Source: Alentia gelatinosa (taxonomy: Eukaryota; Annelida; Polychaeta; Phyllodocida; Polynoidae). Taken from it: a stretch of DNA of 64,000 nucleotides. The position numbers and the translations under genes are program-made. Under the pieces are notes generated by a model. The model saw only the letters and a program-made list of their open reading frames with translations, was not told where the DNA came from and searched no databases. Positions 53,370 to 63,367 of the stretch are shown here, piece by piece (the first letter of the stretch is position 1; the number at the start of each line of letters is the position of its first letter). The stretch is taken from the NCBI GenBank assembly GCA_950022655.1, contig OX465592.1, forward strand, positions 4,733,544-4,797,543, read 5' to 3'.

Positions 53370-53441
53370 AGGGGGCATCCGGATTTGAACCGGGGACCTC
53401 TCGATCTGCAGTCGAATGCTCTACCACTGAGCTATACCCCC
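53370..53441 (-). tRNA. tRNA-Cys (anticodon GCA)
   Basis: The minus strand reads as a complete 72-nt tRNA: the acceptor GGGGGTA pairs with TGCCCCC, followed by discriminator U. The D-arm contains A box TAGCTCAGTGG, the anticodon loop CTGCAGA has GCA at 53407-53409, and the T-arm has B box GGTTCAAATCC. No intron and no encoded CCA. A TTTT Pol III terminator lies about 7 nt downstream (53360-53363 as AAAA on +). It differs little from vertebrate tRNA-Cys as I remember it, so it is probably functional. It decodes UGC/UGU. Confidence 0.97.
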
Positions 53442-53539
53442 TGTCTGTCTGTAGGGACAGCCAAACCATTAGAGGACCACTAAACTGACTTTTTTCACCT
53501 ATTAACCCTGGATACACTCGACACAATTTTAAATTTTCT

Positions 53540-53860
53540 CATATGGAACTGAAATAAATCACAAGGAACCAGTTGTGACTAATAATTGTCAATATTTGAA
53601 TATCACCAGGTGGCGCAACCGTGAATCGTCCGATAAAAGTAAATTTGAGTAAATTTGATGTTTTGTCCAGTTTATCCAATTTTGATAGGTAATATAAGCC
53701 AATTTACGTTTGTTCGATTTCATAGGAAATGTACTGAAAATAAGGGTTTTTTTTCAACTTTCTCAAAAACAAGAACAAGTGTGACCTTAATCTTAAATGT
53801 GTTGTACTACACATCTACTATATTCTGTGAAAGTTTGAAGAAAATGGCATGGGATTTACT
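53540..53860. mobile_element. Second copy of the CTCF-like TIR element, rearranged
   Basis: CACAAGGAACCAGTTGTGAC, TAATAATTGTCAATATTTGA and TATCACCAGGTGGCGC match the right arm at 46020-46077. 53660-53750 (TTTTGTCCAGTTTATCC, GTTTGTTCGATTTCATAGGA, AATGTACTGAAA) matches the complement of the interior at about 45900-45985. Relative order and orientation differ from the 45.7-kb copy. Confidence 0.65.
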
Positions 53861-53924
53861 ATGTGAAAAGTAACTTCTATATCTTCTATTGTAGAATCTT
53901 TATAATATTGATCTCTAAATCAGG

Positions 53925-54962
53925 CTGCGATTGGAAGCTTGTCAGGGGCCTGTTGGGGGCCTTCCTACAAGGTTACGACAAAATCGAACATGTTCGATTT
54001 TTGCTACGACGTGGCATGTTGTGAGCTTGTCGCAGAGGTCTACGATAGGATAATTTGATGGAGCGTGCACTCCCCAACACGCTACGACAAGGGCCCGCGA
54101 CAGAGAGAACGGACACCCTCTTCTCACGATAAGGCTACGATAAGGCGCCGATTGGAACTTTCTTGTCTGCTCTTGTCGTAACCTTGTCGTGGTTGATGGA
54201 CGCCCACCTTAAGAGGGGACCCCCACCTACCCCGATAGGCCACGACATGCTTCCCGATCGCTATGATTTGAAATGGGGAAATCGTGACTTATCGGGAGGT
54301 CCCCAATTGTTTCAAATCGTGGACATGGTTTGAAATCGTAGAGCGTAGAAACGTCTTGGGAGGACCAAAAACATAAACTATGGTCACGAGTGGCTCACGA
54401 TTCGATCCATGATTCACTGTAGATCTCATGCATGATTTTAATATTGATATATACTATAATTTTGGAAATATTGAATAAATCCGAATAATTTTCTAAAGCT
54501 ACTTAAAATATATTATGACATTATTTTCAAACACCAAAACAAACAATTAGAACAATATAACTGTGGTAGAATAATAATTCCAGTATGAAAATATTATTTT
54601 CAGACACTTAGACTTCATCAAATAATATCATATTTACGGCAATAATACATCCATATGCACCCTACCTAATTCCAGAATTTCATAATTTTCCACCAATTAT
54701 TCCATCCACAAGAGATATTTTCCTGTTAAATCACCTCCAATAGGCCACGACAGTCTACGAAATTTCCAACATGTTGGAAGTTATCGGGACCTCTACGAAT
54801 GGCGTTTTCTATCGTAGCCTATCGTGGGTTATCGTAGAGTGAATCGCAGAAACCTGTTCCACCTAGCACGATTTAACCTTAACTCACGCTACAATCGGAA
54901 TGGTGTCGGGAAAGCCGTCGTAAGGCCAATCGGGACCAGAATCGTGGTAGGTGGAGGCAGGC
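53925..54962. mobile_element. ~1-kb element rich in CTACGATA / CCACGAC motifs
   Basis: Subterminal regions carry many copies or complements of TACGATA and ACGACAAG (for example GATAGGCCACGACATG at 54234 and AATAGGCCACGACAGT at 54734; CTATCGTAGCCTATCGTGG at 54810). The two ends are broadly inverted (GGTCCCGATTGG-type). The interior (54420-54720) is AT-rich without a frame. Resembles a non-autonomous transposon with subterminal repeats; boundaries approximate. Confidence 0.5.
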
Positions 54963-55320
54963 TTTAACACTACAGGTAGATGATCTCCCCCATGTCCTGG
55001 CCTGAGCCACTCCCCGTCACTTGTAAATCAGTCATGGGCGATGAGATGATTACCAATTAAGGCGGTAATTAGCTCTTACCGGGGGAGATGACACTCGTCA
55101 GCCCCCCGCCTCCTCCTGTCTAAGTGGGGCAAAGTCAACTCTAAAAAGCCTGCTGGGTTCTTGATGGCGTTCTGTGGGAATTATTAACTTCTGGACATTT
55201 TCATCAGTCAATCTATTAAAGTTCATCACTGCTGGAGATTTGTTAATTAACATGTTCTATCTTTGGTGCAGTCATCTGTTTAATCGACCTTATCAGTAGC
55301 GTGATGATTTGATATCTGAT
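54963..55320. other. Unannotated stretch
   Basis: Contains ACCAATTAAGGCGGTAATTAGCTC and TTTGTTAATTAACATG, homeodomain-type TAATTA sites. No gene recognised; enhancer function would be speculation. Confidence 0.35.
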
Positions 55321-55324
55321 TTTA

Positions 55325-55895
55325 TAAACTTCTACCTGTCTATGTCCAATCCGCCACCCATCTATGTCCAATCTCCTACATTTCTATATGTCCAATCTCC
55401 TACCTGTCGATGTCCAATCTTCTACCTGTCTATGTCCAATCTCCTACCTGTCGATGTCCAATCTTCTACCTGTCTATGTCCAATCTCATACCTGTCGATG
55501 TCCAATCTTCTACCTGTCTATGTCCAATCTCATACCTGTCTATGTCCAATCTTCTACCTGTCTATGTCCAAACTCATACCTGTCTATGTCCAATCTTCTA
55601 CCTGTCTATGTCCAAACTCATACCTGTCTATGTCAAATCTGCTACCTGTCTATGTCCAAACTCATACCTGTCTATGTCAAATCTTCCACTTGTCTATATG
55701 TCCAAACTTCTACCTTTGTATGTCCATTTTCTACCTGTCTATGTCCAATCTTCTACCTGTCTATGTACAATCTTCTACCTGTCTATGTCCAATCTTCTAC
55801 CTGTCTATGTCCAATCTTCCACCTGTCTATGTCCGATTCTCAAGCTGTCTAAGTCTACTCTTCTATCTGTAAATGTCTGTTCTTCCACCTGTTAA
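55325..55895. repeat. 21-bp minisatellite (CTACCTGTCTATGTCCAATCT)n, ~26 copies
   Basis: Units of CTACCTGTCTATGTCCAATCT with GTCGATG, AACTCATA and TGTCAAATCTGC variants. Period 21 keeps three + frames open (YLSMSNLLPVYVQ). Artefacts. Confidence 0.96.
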
Positions 55896-56280
55896 GAGAT
55901 GAGACGTACAATTCCGGTTTTTATTGAGGATGTAAGACATGCCAGGAAGGATGTGGAAAGGTCCGTCTGTATTCACCGCACCTCTCTCTGTGCACACAGG
56001 TGAATAAATCCTGTAGTGAATGGACGCATTGTCCTCACGTTTTCTTGCTGCTCAGTGAGGTGTAATTTGGTTGAATGCGATCCTAAACCAGAGCTGGAAT
56101 GCTGTCAGTAATGAGGTTAGTTTCAGCGGCTTTAATTGGAAAGTCGATCTAGGTGTGAGAGAAGAATAATCAAAGCAGCCACCGCAGAGGAATAGACCAA
56201 GTGAGGGGCGTTACCGAGTTATCATCACACCAGAAATCCGCTACTCTCACTCTCTCTGAATCATTGAGTGCGGAAAACAC
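55896..56280. other. Unannotated stretch
   Basis: Unique sequence, no gene recognised. Confidence 0.4.
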
Positions 56281-56284
56281 GCTC

Positions 56285-56790
56285 AGATACGCTGCACAGG
56301 TTGAGGTACACACACTATCCCTTCACACACTGTGCCATTTGTAGGGTGCAGAGAGCCAGTATTCTTTTTTTAAGTTTAGGGAGAGGATATGAGGATATAG
56401 ACTTTCAGCGTGCTACAAACACTATTCCTTCACCATCTGTGTGCCAGCTCTATGACATTGGTAGGGTGCGGTGAGCCAGTGTTGTTTTTCCAGTTTAGTC
56501 AGAGGATATAGAGACTTTCAGCGTGCTGCAAAACATTACCCCTTCACTATCTGCAGGTCAACTTTGTGACATCGGTAGGGTGCCGAGAGCCAGCATTGTT
56601 TTTCCAGTTTAGGGAGAAATATGAGGATATAGAGAAAGTATTTTTTTTCAGTTTAGGGAGACATAGAGACTTTCAGCATGCTGCACACACTATCCCTTCA
56701 CTATCTGCGTGCCAACTATGTGACATTGATAGGGTGCAGAGGACCAGTGTTTCACTGTCTCAGAGGAGTGTGGTGATAAACTAAAGCCTG
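56285..56790. repeat. ~120-bp tandem repeat, four to five units
   Basis: Units contain CCTTCACTATCTGCGTGCCA, TGTGACATTGGTAGGGTGC, GAGAGCCAGTATT and TTTAGGGAGAGGATATGAGG, then ATATAGACTTTCAGCGTGCT. The third unit has an internal duplication of CAGTTTAGGGAGA. Confidence 0.88.
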
Positions 56791-56919
56791 CCATTTTTTC
56801 CTGTACACTGGCCACCAGAGCAAATGCATGTTACACATATACTTAGGGGTGTTCATAAGCTGTTGTGACGACGTTCAGAGTAGAGTTATGATATTTTAGT
56901 TTTAAACAATCACAGCCTA

Positions 56920-57060
56920 CGGCGGCGGCCATCTTGAATTCCGTTATAATAGTCACGTGATATCAAACCTCATCCGTATTCGCCACAAAGGTGTTTGTAG
57001 TGCGGCCGTTAAAACTAGCTGTGTAGGAACGGGCGGTTTTGGTAGGAGACATGTCATCAG
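56920..57060. promoter_or_regulatory. Promoter-like patch: YY1-type motif and E-box
   Basis: GGCGGCGGCCATCTTG (minus-strand CAAGATGGCCGCC) at about 56920-56936 and TCACGTGA at 56953-56960 within a CpG-enriched patch. A 63-codon + frame (56957) and a 74-codon - frame are unsupported. Confidence 0.35.
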
Positions 57061-57177
57061 GTATTTATTATTAACTTCTATACACCAGACACTGTGGGTA
57101 GGGACAGTAGCAGCATATAAAAGGCTTCTGGTTGAGAAAACACAATAAATACAGAGAGGGGGCTCGACATAAAACAA

Positions 57178-57490
57178 AATGCTTCACTCTCCACCTCTCA
57201 GCTCCTTTTCACTCTCCACTCTCCTCTTCACTCTCCACCTCTCAGCTCTTCACTCTCCACCTATCACTCTCCATCTCTCAGCTTCTCTCCACTCTCCACC
57301 TCTCACCTCTCCACTCTCCACTTCTCATCTCTTCACTCTCCCCCTCTCCACTCTCCACTCTCCTTCTCGCAGGTCTACACTCTCCACCTCTCCCCTCCAC
57401 TCTCCATCTCTCAGCTCTTCACTCTCCACCTCTCAGGTCTACACTGGCGACCTCTCAGCACCTCTCCACTTTCCACCTCTTCACTCTTCA
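57178..57490. repeat. CT-rich minisatellite (CACTCTCCACCTCTCAGCTCTT)n
   Basis: Irregular units of about 20-24 bp with CACTCTCCACCTCTCAGCTC. The 149- and 107-codon Ser/Leu/His/Pro frames are artefacts. Confidence 0.92.
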
Positions 57491-59090
57491 GCAGAGTTCT
57501 AACACCTCACCGGAAGTAGGTATTCTGCTCACGTCACTCTCCAGACATTGGCGCCGAAGTAATGGCCATGTCTGCGTGTAACTTAGAGGACTGACATCCT
57601 CTGTAGGCTCTGACTCTCCTCAATGTGTGTGGGAGGGAGGGAGGGAGGGAGGGAGGGGAGTATCTGTGTGGGAGGCATGTGGGGGGTTCTAAACAAGGTG
57701 AGAAGGCCAGACGTAGCACAGCTTATCCCTGTTTGATGTTACTGAACAACAGGCAGGGTCAGGGACGGGAGAGGATTCGTGTATGATGTCTTTATACGGC
57801 ATATAGCCTATGATCCATGGGCGCCGCCATGACGCCCCCCAAGTAGGTGTTCTTCACTAAAGAAGGTGAAAAAGTAGGTGTTCTTCACTAATGGAGGTGC
57901 AAAAGAAGTGAGTGATAATTGGGAAGTGTCACAACTCTAACCTTGCTCACATATGTATATAAAGTGTTCCATGTGAAAAAACATCATATCCTGGGTTTAA
58001 TCATTAAGTCATCCTGCTCTGGGATGGGTGTAGAGAGTCAAGGGAACCATGGTAAAACATTGAAAGGCAGTTGAATTTCGTAAGAACAAAGAGCCAGAAT
58101 ACAGGTTCTGTCCTCTGAAGGAATCCACCATACTGCTGGCCACCTGGTGGCGGCTTCATGAACTAACAATGGCTATGTCCCCTATATCCTCGTCTTTTTC
58201 CAATCCCTTTCCATTTCCCATTTAGTGGCGGTGTTATGAGGGATGAGGGACCCTCTGATCACATTGTCGGGTCCTGACTTCGTCGCTGTAGAGAATCCAT
58301 TGTAGTCTCCAGGACATGATTATTACACAGCTGAGGGTTTCTTTTTGAATCTGTATTCCTCGACGGAAATGCTCACAAGTAAAATACAAGTTATCTACAA
58401 TATAACTCAAATGGAGTTACATAGGATAACAAAGCAGCAACACATTACTCAAAGACACTCTTGGAATTATGCATGTTGTTCAGAGATTCTCAATAAAACC
58501 GCTGTAAAGTCTACAGGCACTTAAATCATGGTCATAGAGTCACCCATCTACTTGTGGGTGATTTCATATAAATTCTGGTCATACTCAACTACTGGTGGTC
58601 ATCTCGTGGCATGACTGTGTACAGTTCCCGTCTATACATTCCTATCATGACCAATTATACTGGTTTCTATGCGAAGAGATTAAGTGATCTAAATTGTCCA
58701 TATTTATCAATACTAAAAAGACTGCATTGAGACAGTCGCCATTTTGTAGCAGCTCCTCCCTGTCTTGATGTTGATCATACGGCAGCCATGTAGCAAATGG
58801 CAAGTTTACCCGTGTTATTACTCACTCTAGTTCCCGGTCTGGCCACAGGGGGGGAGGGCGCTAACATGATACCTGAGTTGTTAGTGACATGAGTGGCCCT
58901 CCTGACATGTGTGACAAAATGGATGAGAGCAGTCCACGTTGGCTGTTGCATCAGGGTTCAAACAACCTTCGTCTGAGATAAATTCTCAAGGACGACCGTC
59001 CGACGACTTTGGACAATCCAGGGAGTTGTTTCAAAACGTGGATTAAGTCTATGGTTTTGAAACAGATCCCTGATGAGGGTACAAAACAGG
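57491..59090. other. Long unannotated region
   Basis: A (GGGA)n run lies at 57629-57658, and AAGTAGGTGTTCTTCACTAA is duplicated at 57841 and 57872. CCACCTGGTGGCGGC (58140-58154) is a CTCF-like site at 14 of 15 positions. 58735-58800 has a CGCCATTTTG / GGCAGCCATG patch. TTTCAAAACGTGGATTAAGT .. TGGTTTTGAAA (59030-59065) is a small inverted repeat. No gene recognised. Confidence 0.4.
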
Positions 59091-59092
59091 AT

Positions 59093-59476
59093 TGGGTAAT
59101 GTACTTTATTACCCACCTAGTACGGAGTCTCCATGCTAAGCTTATGGAGCTTACAGATCGCTATTAAGTAGAATAAGGACCTCCAGAATCTCTTAGGAGA
59201 ATACGGCGTTTTCAGCCACCTGACGGGCGTTATAGGAAGTAATTCAGATAAACAAAGCACTGCGCTACGGTCAAATTTCTAATAATATACTATATTTTTT
59301 CCTTTTAATTATTCGAAAGGTGAGTAATAAATACAACATTACAATGATTTTGATCTGTGTGGCCGTATTCTCCTTGTAGTTGACACTGTAATATTCACTC
59401 AGAGTTTTACCACGTGTCAACTACGCGGAGAATACGGCCACTCAGATCGGAATCATGGTAATATTGTGTATATACA
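59093..59476. mobile_element. Foldback element of the TTATTACCCACC family
   Basis: TTATTACCCACCTAGTACGG, CTCCATGCTAAGCTTATGG, TTCAGCCACCTGACGGGCG and CGAAAGGTGAGTAATAAATA correspond in order to 12670-12895. The hairpin (ATTACAATGATTTTGATCTG / CAGATCGGAATCATGGTAAT, 59338-59465) corresponds to 12890-13044. Confidence 0.85.
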
Positions 59477-60094
59477 CCTATGACCAAAACCATTCGGTGG
59501 ACTTCAGAAATTTACCTTCATGTTAAACATGACACAGATGTACCACAGATTACTAACCATTACCCATCAATTTCCATCATTTTTTCGAGAAAGAAACCAT
59601 CATAGATACCTACTCTACATCAGAATGCATTCTAACTATTTATATCTATCGCAAACCTAAAATTATGTCCATTTACACCATGGTTGAGAGAATCAGACAC
59701 TGAGAGTATGGTGAGTTAAACATCTACTGTAGACAAAAGCTAATTAAACTCTCATGGCGGACTCAAGTGAGCCTGGAGTCCATCAACAAAACTGAACTCG
59801 ACCCAACATCCCTGGACTGGTGCCAAATTCGCAGTTTGAACGATGCAGAGTTGGCGTGCAACATTATTTGGTCAATGCTTTTGAATTGATGGTTGCTGTG
59901 CATTAACGATTGCGTAAGTGTTTCAGATTAGTATCATTATGCGTATATACTAAAAGAGAAAAATCATTTGTTTTGAGGGCTGAAATGAGGATTACATTTA
60001 GACAACAAATGTGGTAGACATTAGAGCGTTTGTTCTCCATCTGAATGCCAGTAACAAGATGCACACATCATTTTAACACGTAGACCCACATTAT
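59477..60094. other. Unannotated stretch between two modules
   Basis: About 620 bp of unique AT-rich sequence separating modules that are adjacent at 12.2-13.0 kb. No frame supported. Confidence 0.4.
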
Positions 60095-60656
60095 CGCATA
60101 AATACACAATATTGACTGGTTTCAGATACAAGCGGTCGTTTGCTCTGAGGAGTTGACGCGTAGTAATATCCCTAGCGCATGAGAGGATATTCCATAGAGT
60201 CAACTCTGAAGAGCATACAACCGCTTTTATCTGAATCCAGTCTATATAGCGTTTATCGTCCACATTTTCTGAACAAGTGGCATGTCGATATCAGTTCGTT
60301 TTAATTATGCACCATTTTTGGGGATGCACTATTTTCCGTATGCACCCCGGAGCATACAACATATCCGTATGCACCAGGTATGTCCATAAACACTCCCTGT
60401 GTGTTTTCTATGGACACTTTGTATTAGGCGGATATATCTGTATGCTCTGGGTATGTAGATACACGCTACCTATGTGCTTTCTATGGACATATTGTATTAA
60501 GTGGATATATCTGTATGCTCCGGGTACAGTGATACACACTCCCTGTGTGTTTTCTATGGACACTTTGTATAATAAGGATATATCAGTATGCTCTGGGTAT
60601 GTAGATACATGCTACCTATGTGTTTTCTATGGACACTTTGTATCAGGTGGATGATA
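60095..60656. mobile_element. Hairpin plus ~81-bp repeat module, same family
   Basis: Hairpin 60100-60250 (ATTGACTGGTTTCAGATACA / TTTTATCTGAATCCAGTCTA), then about four units with TGTGTTTTCTATGGACACTT, TGTATTAGGCGGATATATCT and GTATGCTCTGGGTATGTAGA, ending GGTGGATGATAAATA. Matches 12236-12690 in inverted orientation. The 125-codon + frame lies in the repeats and is not a gene. Confidence 0.8.
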
Positions 60657-61505
60657 AATAGTGGGGTCATCTTGCATGCTGTGAGGGAGGTCATAAGGAA
60701 GGTATAAGTAGAGGGTAGTAGTGGAGTAGATGTCTCTTGTATTAGGCGGATAATAATGCCCGGTTCCATTAGCTGATCATTAGGCACCGATCTGCATTGA
60801 CGCATTTTCTCATAGAAATGCTGTATGTAACTGGAGAGTACAGTAGAAATAGTGCATGCATTCTCTGTATTAAAATCCCCGATTATTATCTAACCAGAGA
60901 AATGTTCTCCAGAGAGTGGTGACAGAATCATTTCATCTTTTGTTAATCAACGCCAGAATCGTGATGTATTACTGAAAGGATCGGGCACCAACTGTGGCAA
61001 GGAATTCTGCTTCCCGATACCTTATGGAAAGAAGCCATGCACTTCCAGTAATCTCCTTCAATTTATTTTTAAGTTGTCTCATTTGCGACCAAAGCCGTGA
61101 TTCATAATCACTCTAAATTGGACCAACTTTACAGAATCCGGCAGCAGCCAAGACTTGACTTCAGGAGTTAATACAGCTGAAATACAGCCATCGTATATAA
61201 GTCAGACACAACACATGCTTTCAGAGCAACTGGAGAATTAGAAGAATTCTCATCTTTGCATCTTTGCAGTCCTCATACTGTTTTCTAATGGTTTCCCCAA
61301 GTAAATATCCACCAGACTGTATCAGCGACAGAACTTTGGTTGGCAATGCCAGAATACTGAGCCTTTTGAGGTCTTTCGACCGTATGCGTCAGGACATAGT
61401 TACTGGATGAAAGACTGAGAACTGGCATCAATACAGTATCAGTTAATCCGTTTCCTTTATGCATGCCTAGCTGCCTTAAGTAACTATGGAGTGTTAGGAT
61501 ATTAT
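60657..61505. other. Unannotated stretch
   Basis: Unique sequence; 80-83-codon minus frames without support. Confidence 0.4.
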
Positions 61506-61790
61506 ATATATATATATATATAATCATTTCTCTGCTCTCAGGTTTTGGAGTGTTAGGCCATGTATATGAATATATAATGGTAATTTCTTACATCTCCTAG
61601 TTTGGGGATTGTAAGGCCATATATATGCGATAATGTTTATATCTCACATCTCGGTCTTTGTAATGTTAGGCCATATAAAGATAATATTGGTAATTTCCCA
61701 GATTTAATATTTTGGAGTACTTTGCTAGAGCTATATAATAATGGTAATTTCTCACAATTCAGTTTTAAACATTTTAGTTTCCAGGGAAGC
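61503..61790. repeat. (TA)n plus ~65-bp diverged repeat
   Basis: After a (TA)10 run, four to five diverged units carry TTTGGAGTGTTAGGCCATAT, ATAATGGTAATTTC and TCACATCTC. Confidence 0.7.
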
Positions 61791-61947
61791 AGAGTAGGAG
61801 CCTCATCAACTTGTCCTGTCTGTAGCTCCATCTTCTTCTGTTGGGTATAACAAGTAAACTGTTGCCTCCCCTAACTAACATACCACCATCAACACACAAC
61901 ACCCCACAGTAAACAGAACACAAGAAACCATTTGTAGCAAAATAACA

Positions 61948-61953
61948 TTTATT
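61948..61953 (-). other. Possible poly(A) signal on the minus strand
   Basis: TTTATT here is AATAAA on the minus strand, within a T-poor/A-rich 3'-UTR-like context. No minus-strand coding exon was identified upstream of it. Confidence 0.25.
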
Positions 61954-62009
61954 TTCATATAGAATTCACACACCACTGGGTGTGATACACACAGTATGAA
62001 GCAGTCTAA

Positions 62010-62075
62010 TGCCAGCCATCCTGCTGGTACTGCCAGCCATCCTGCTGGTAAAGCAAGCCATCCTGCTGGGCCATG
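62010..62075. repeat. 21-bp triplication (GCCAGCCATCCTGCTGGTA)
   Basis: Three units around GCCATCCTGCTGG. Each is itself a near-palindrome (CCAGC..GCTGG). The minus frame reads GWLALPAGWLAVPAGWLA. Confidence 0.85.
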
Positions 62076-63163
62076 CTGGTGTGTCAGGATCCCAGGACAT
62101 GGAGACACACCTCTGTAGGTGGCAGAACAGACTCATCATCAGCCACCTGTGTTTCGAGAATTATCAATAACTCTTACCTGGAAAATCTGCCTTTACTGGA
62201 GGCTTGAACAGACAATTCAACACACCAAGTGTAAGCTTTACATAAAGCTAACTGTTAAATCATGATTATTCTCAGGAGTTAACAAAGACAAGACCTAACA
62301 GCAAGCTTGTGTTTGAGAAAAGGTCATCCTCCAAGCCATATTTGTAACTTTCCCATATCAGCAAGGATTTGAACATGCTGCAACTTAAAATCACTTCTTT
62401 TAAAGATTTACATGAAACCACTTTACACACAAAGTCAGGTCAGAGATCAATAATGTCATCTGTTGAACACCATGGTTCGAAAGTAACCATTTGTATACAA
62501 ATTGAGTTCTTGTTAGTTCTAGTTCTTCTCTGATGAGGATTTTCTAAGAGTCTCAAACATGTAGAGAGGAGAGTGGACTTGTGGGAGCAGATCTCACTGA
62601 CTACAAGCAGAGAGAAAACCACAGGACCTTCAGTTAAGATTTTTTCAGATGCCCAAACATCCGGAACAAGTTAACAACACCAATGAAAAGTAACAATTCC
62701 ATTCAAATGAAAAGTAAATATGTGATATGTAAACAACAGGAAGGGATCCAAGAAGTTCTCATATCTGTCTAAGCTATGCAACCCAAGAGTCACATATTGT
62801 AAGTGTGAAGTACTCTGTCTGACAGATAACAAAGATTATCATGAAAATGTCAGGGAGGTGTTTTTCAATTGTAATTATCACACTTTTGGGGCAAGTGAGA
62901 AATATCATTCTATAGACCTAATGTCACAGAGCTATGCGATCATTAGTTTTGACCTTTCACTAGATTTAACCATTATCAACCACAAATTCACATGTATAAT
63001 GTGAGTGAGAGAAGCATCCAAGGAGCGAGGATGTCTCTAGAACGAGGAATGGACATTATCATAGATAATTATTGCTCACATGCTCGCTTGCTTGCCTATT
63101 TGTGTCCCCCAAACTATCACAACTGGAAAACACCCCCCATGTTATATTATACTGAAACAGGCT
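62076..63163. other. Unannotated stretch
   Basis: AT-rich unique sequence with no supported frame, RNA or repeat. Confidence 0.45.
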
Positions 63164-63367
63164 GGGACCTGTTGAATAATTCAGGATCATACATGAAGAC
63201 CCCTTTCTGTACCTCATACATGGATTACCGTTTATTTGCTAAGACAGTCTAAGGCTTCGATAAGGTCGTCTATAAGTGTTGAATTAAATTGACCCACATA
63301 TTCCATTGGTCTCCTTGGCATACAAAAAGGGGTTTTCATGTACAATCCTAGATTGTAAAACAGGCCC
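63164..63367. mobile_element. GGGCCCGTTT MITE, copy 5
   Basis: GTTGAATAATTCAGGATCAT, ACATGAAGACCCC on the left and GGGGTTTTCATGTACAATCC, TAGATTGT on the right, with TTGACCCACATATTCC inside. The 86-codon + frame (62992-63252) runs into it and is not a gene. Confidence 0.82.

Noticed and set aside
60277..60654. 125-codon + frame (LCVFYGHFVLGGYICMLWV repeats)
   Set aside because: Lies in the ~81-bp tandem module of a foldback element that also occurs at 12.2-12.4 kb.
62525..62570. Hammerhead ribozyme (CTGATGAG at 62531, also at 59073)
   Set aside because: No GAAAC box or pairing stems follow at the required spacing.
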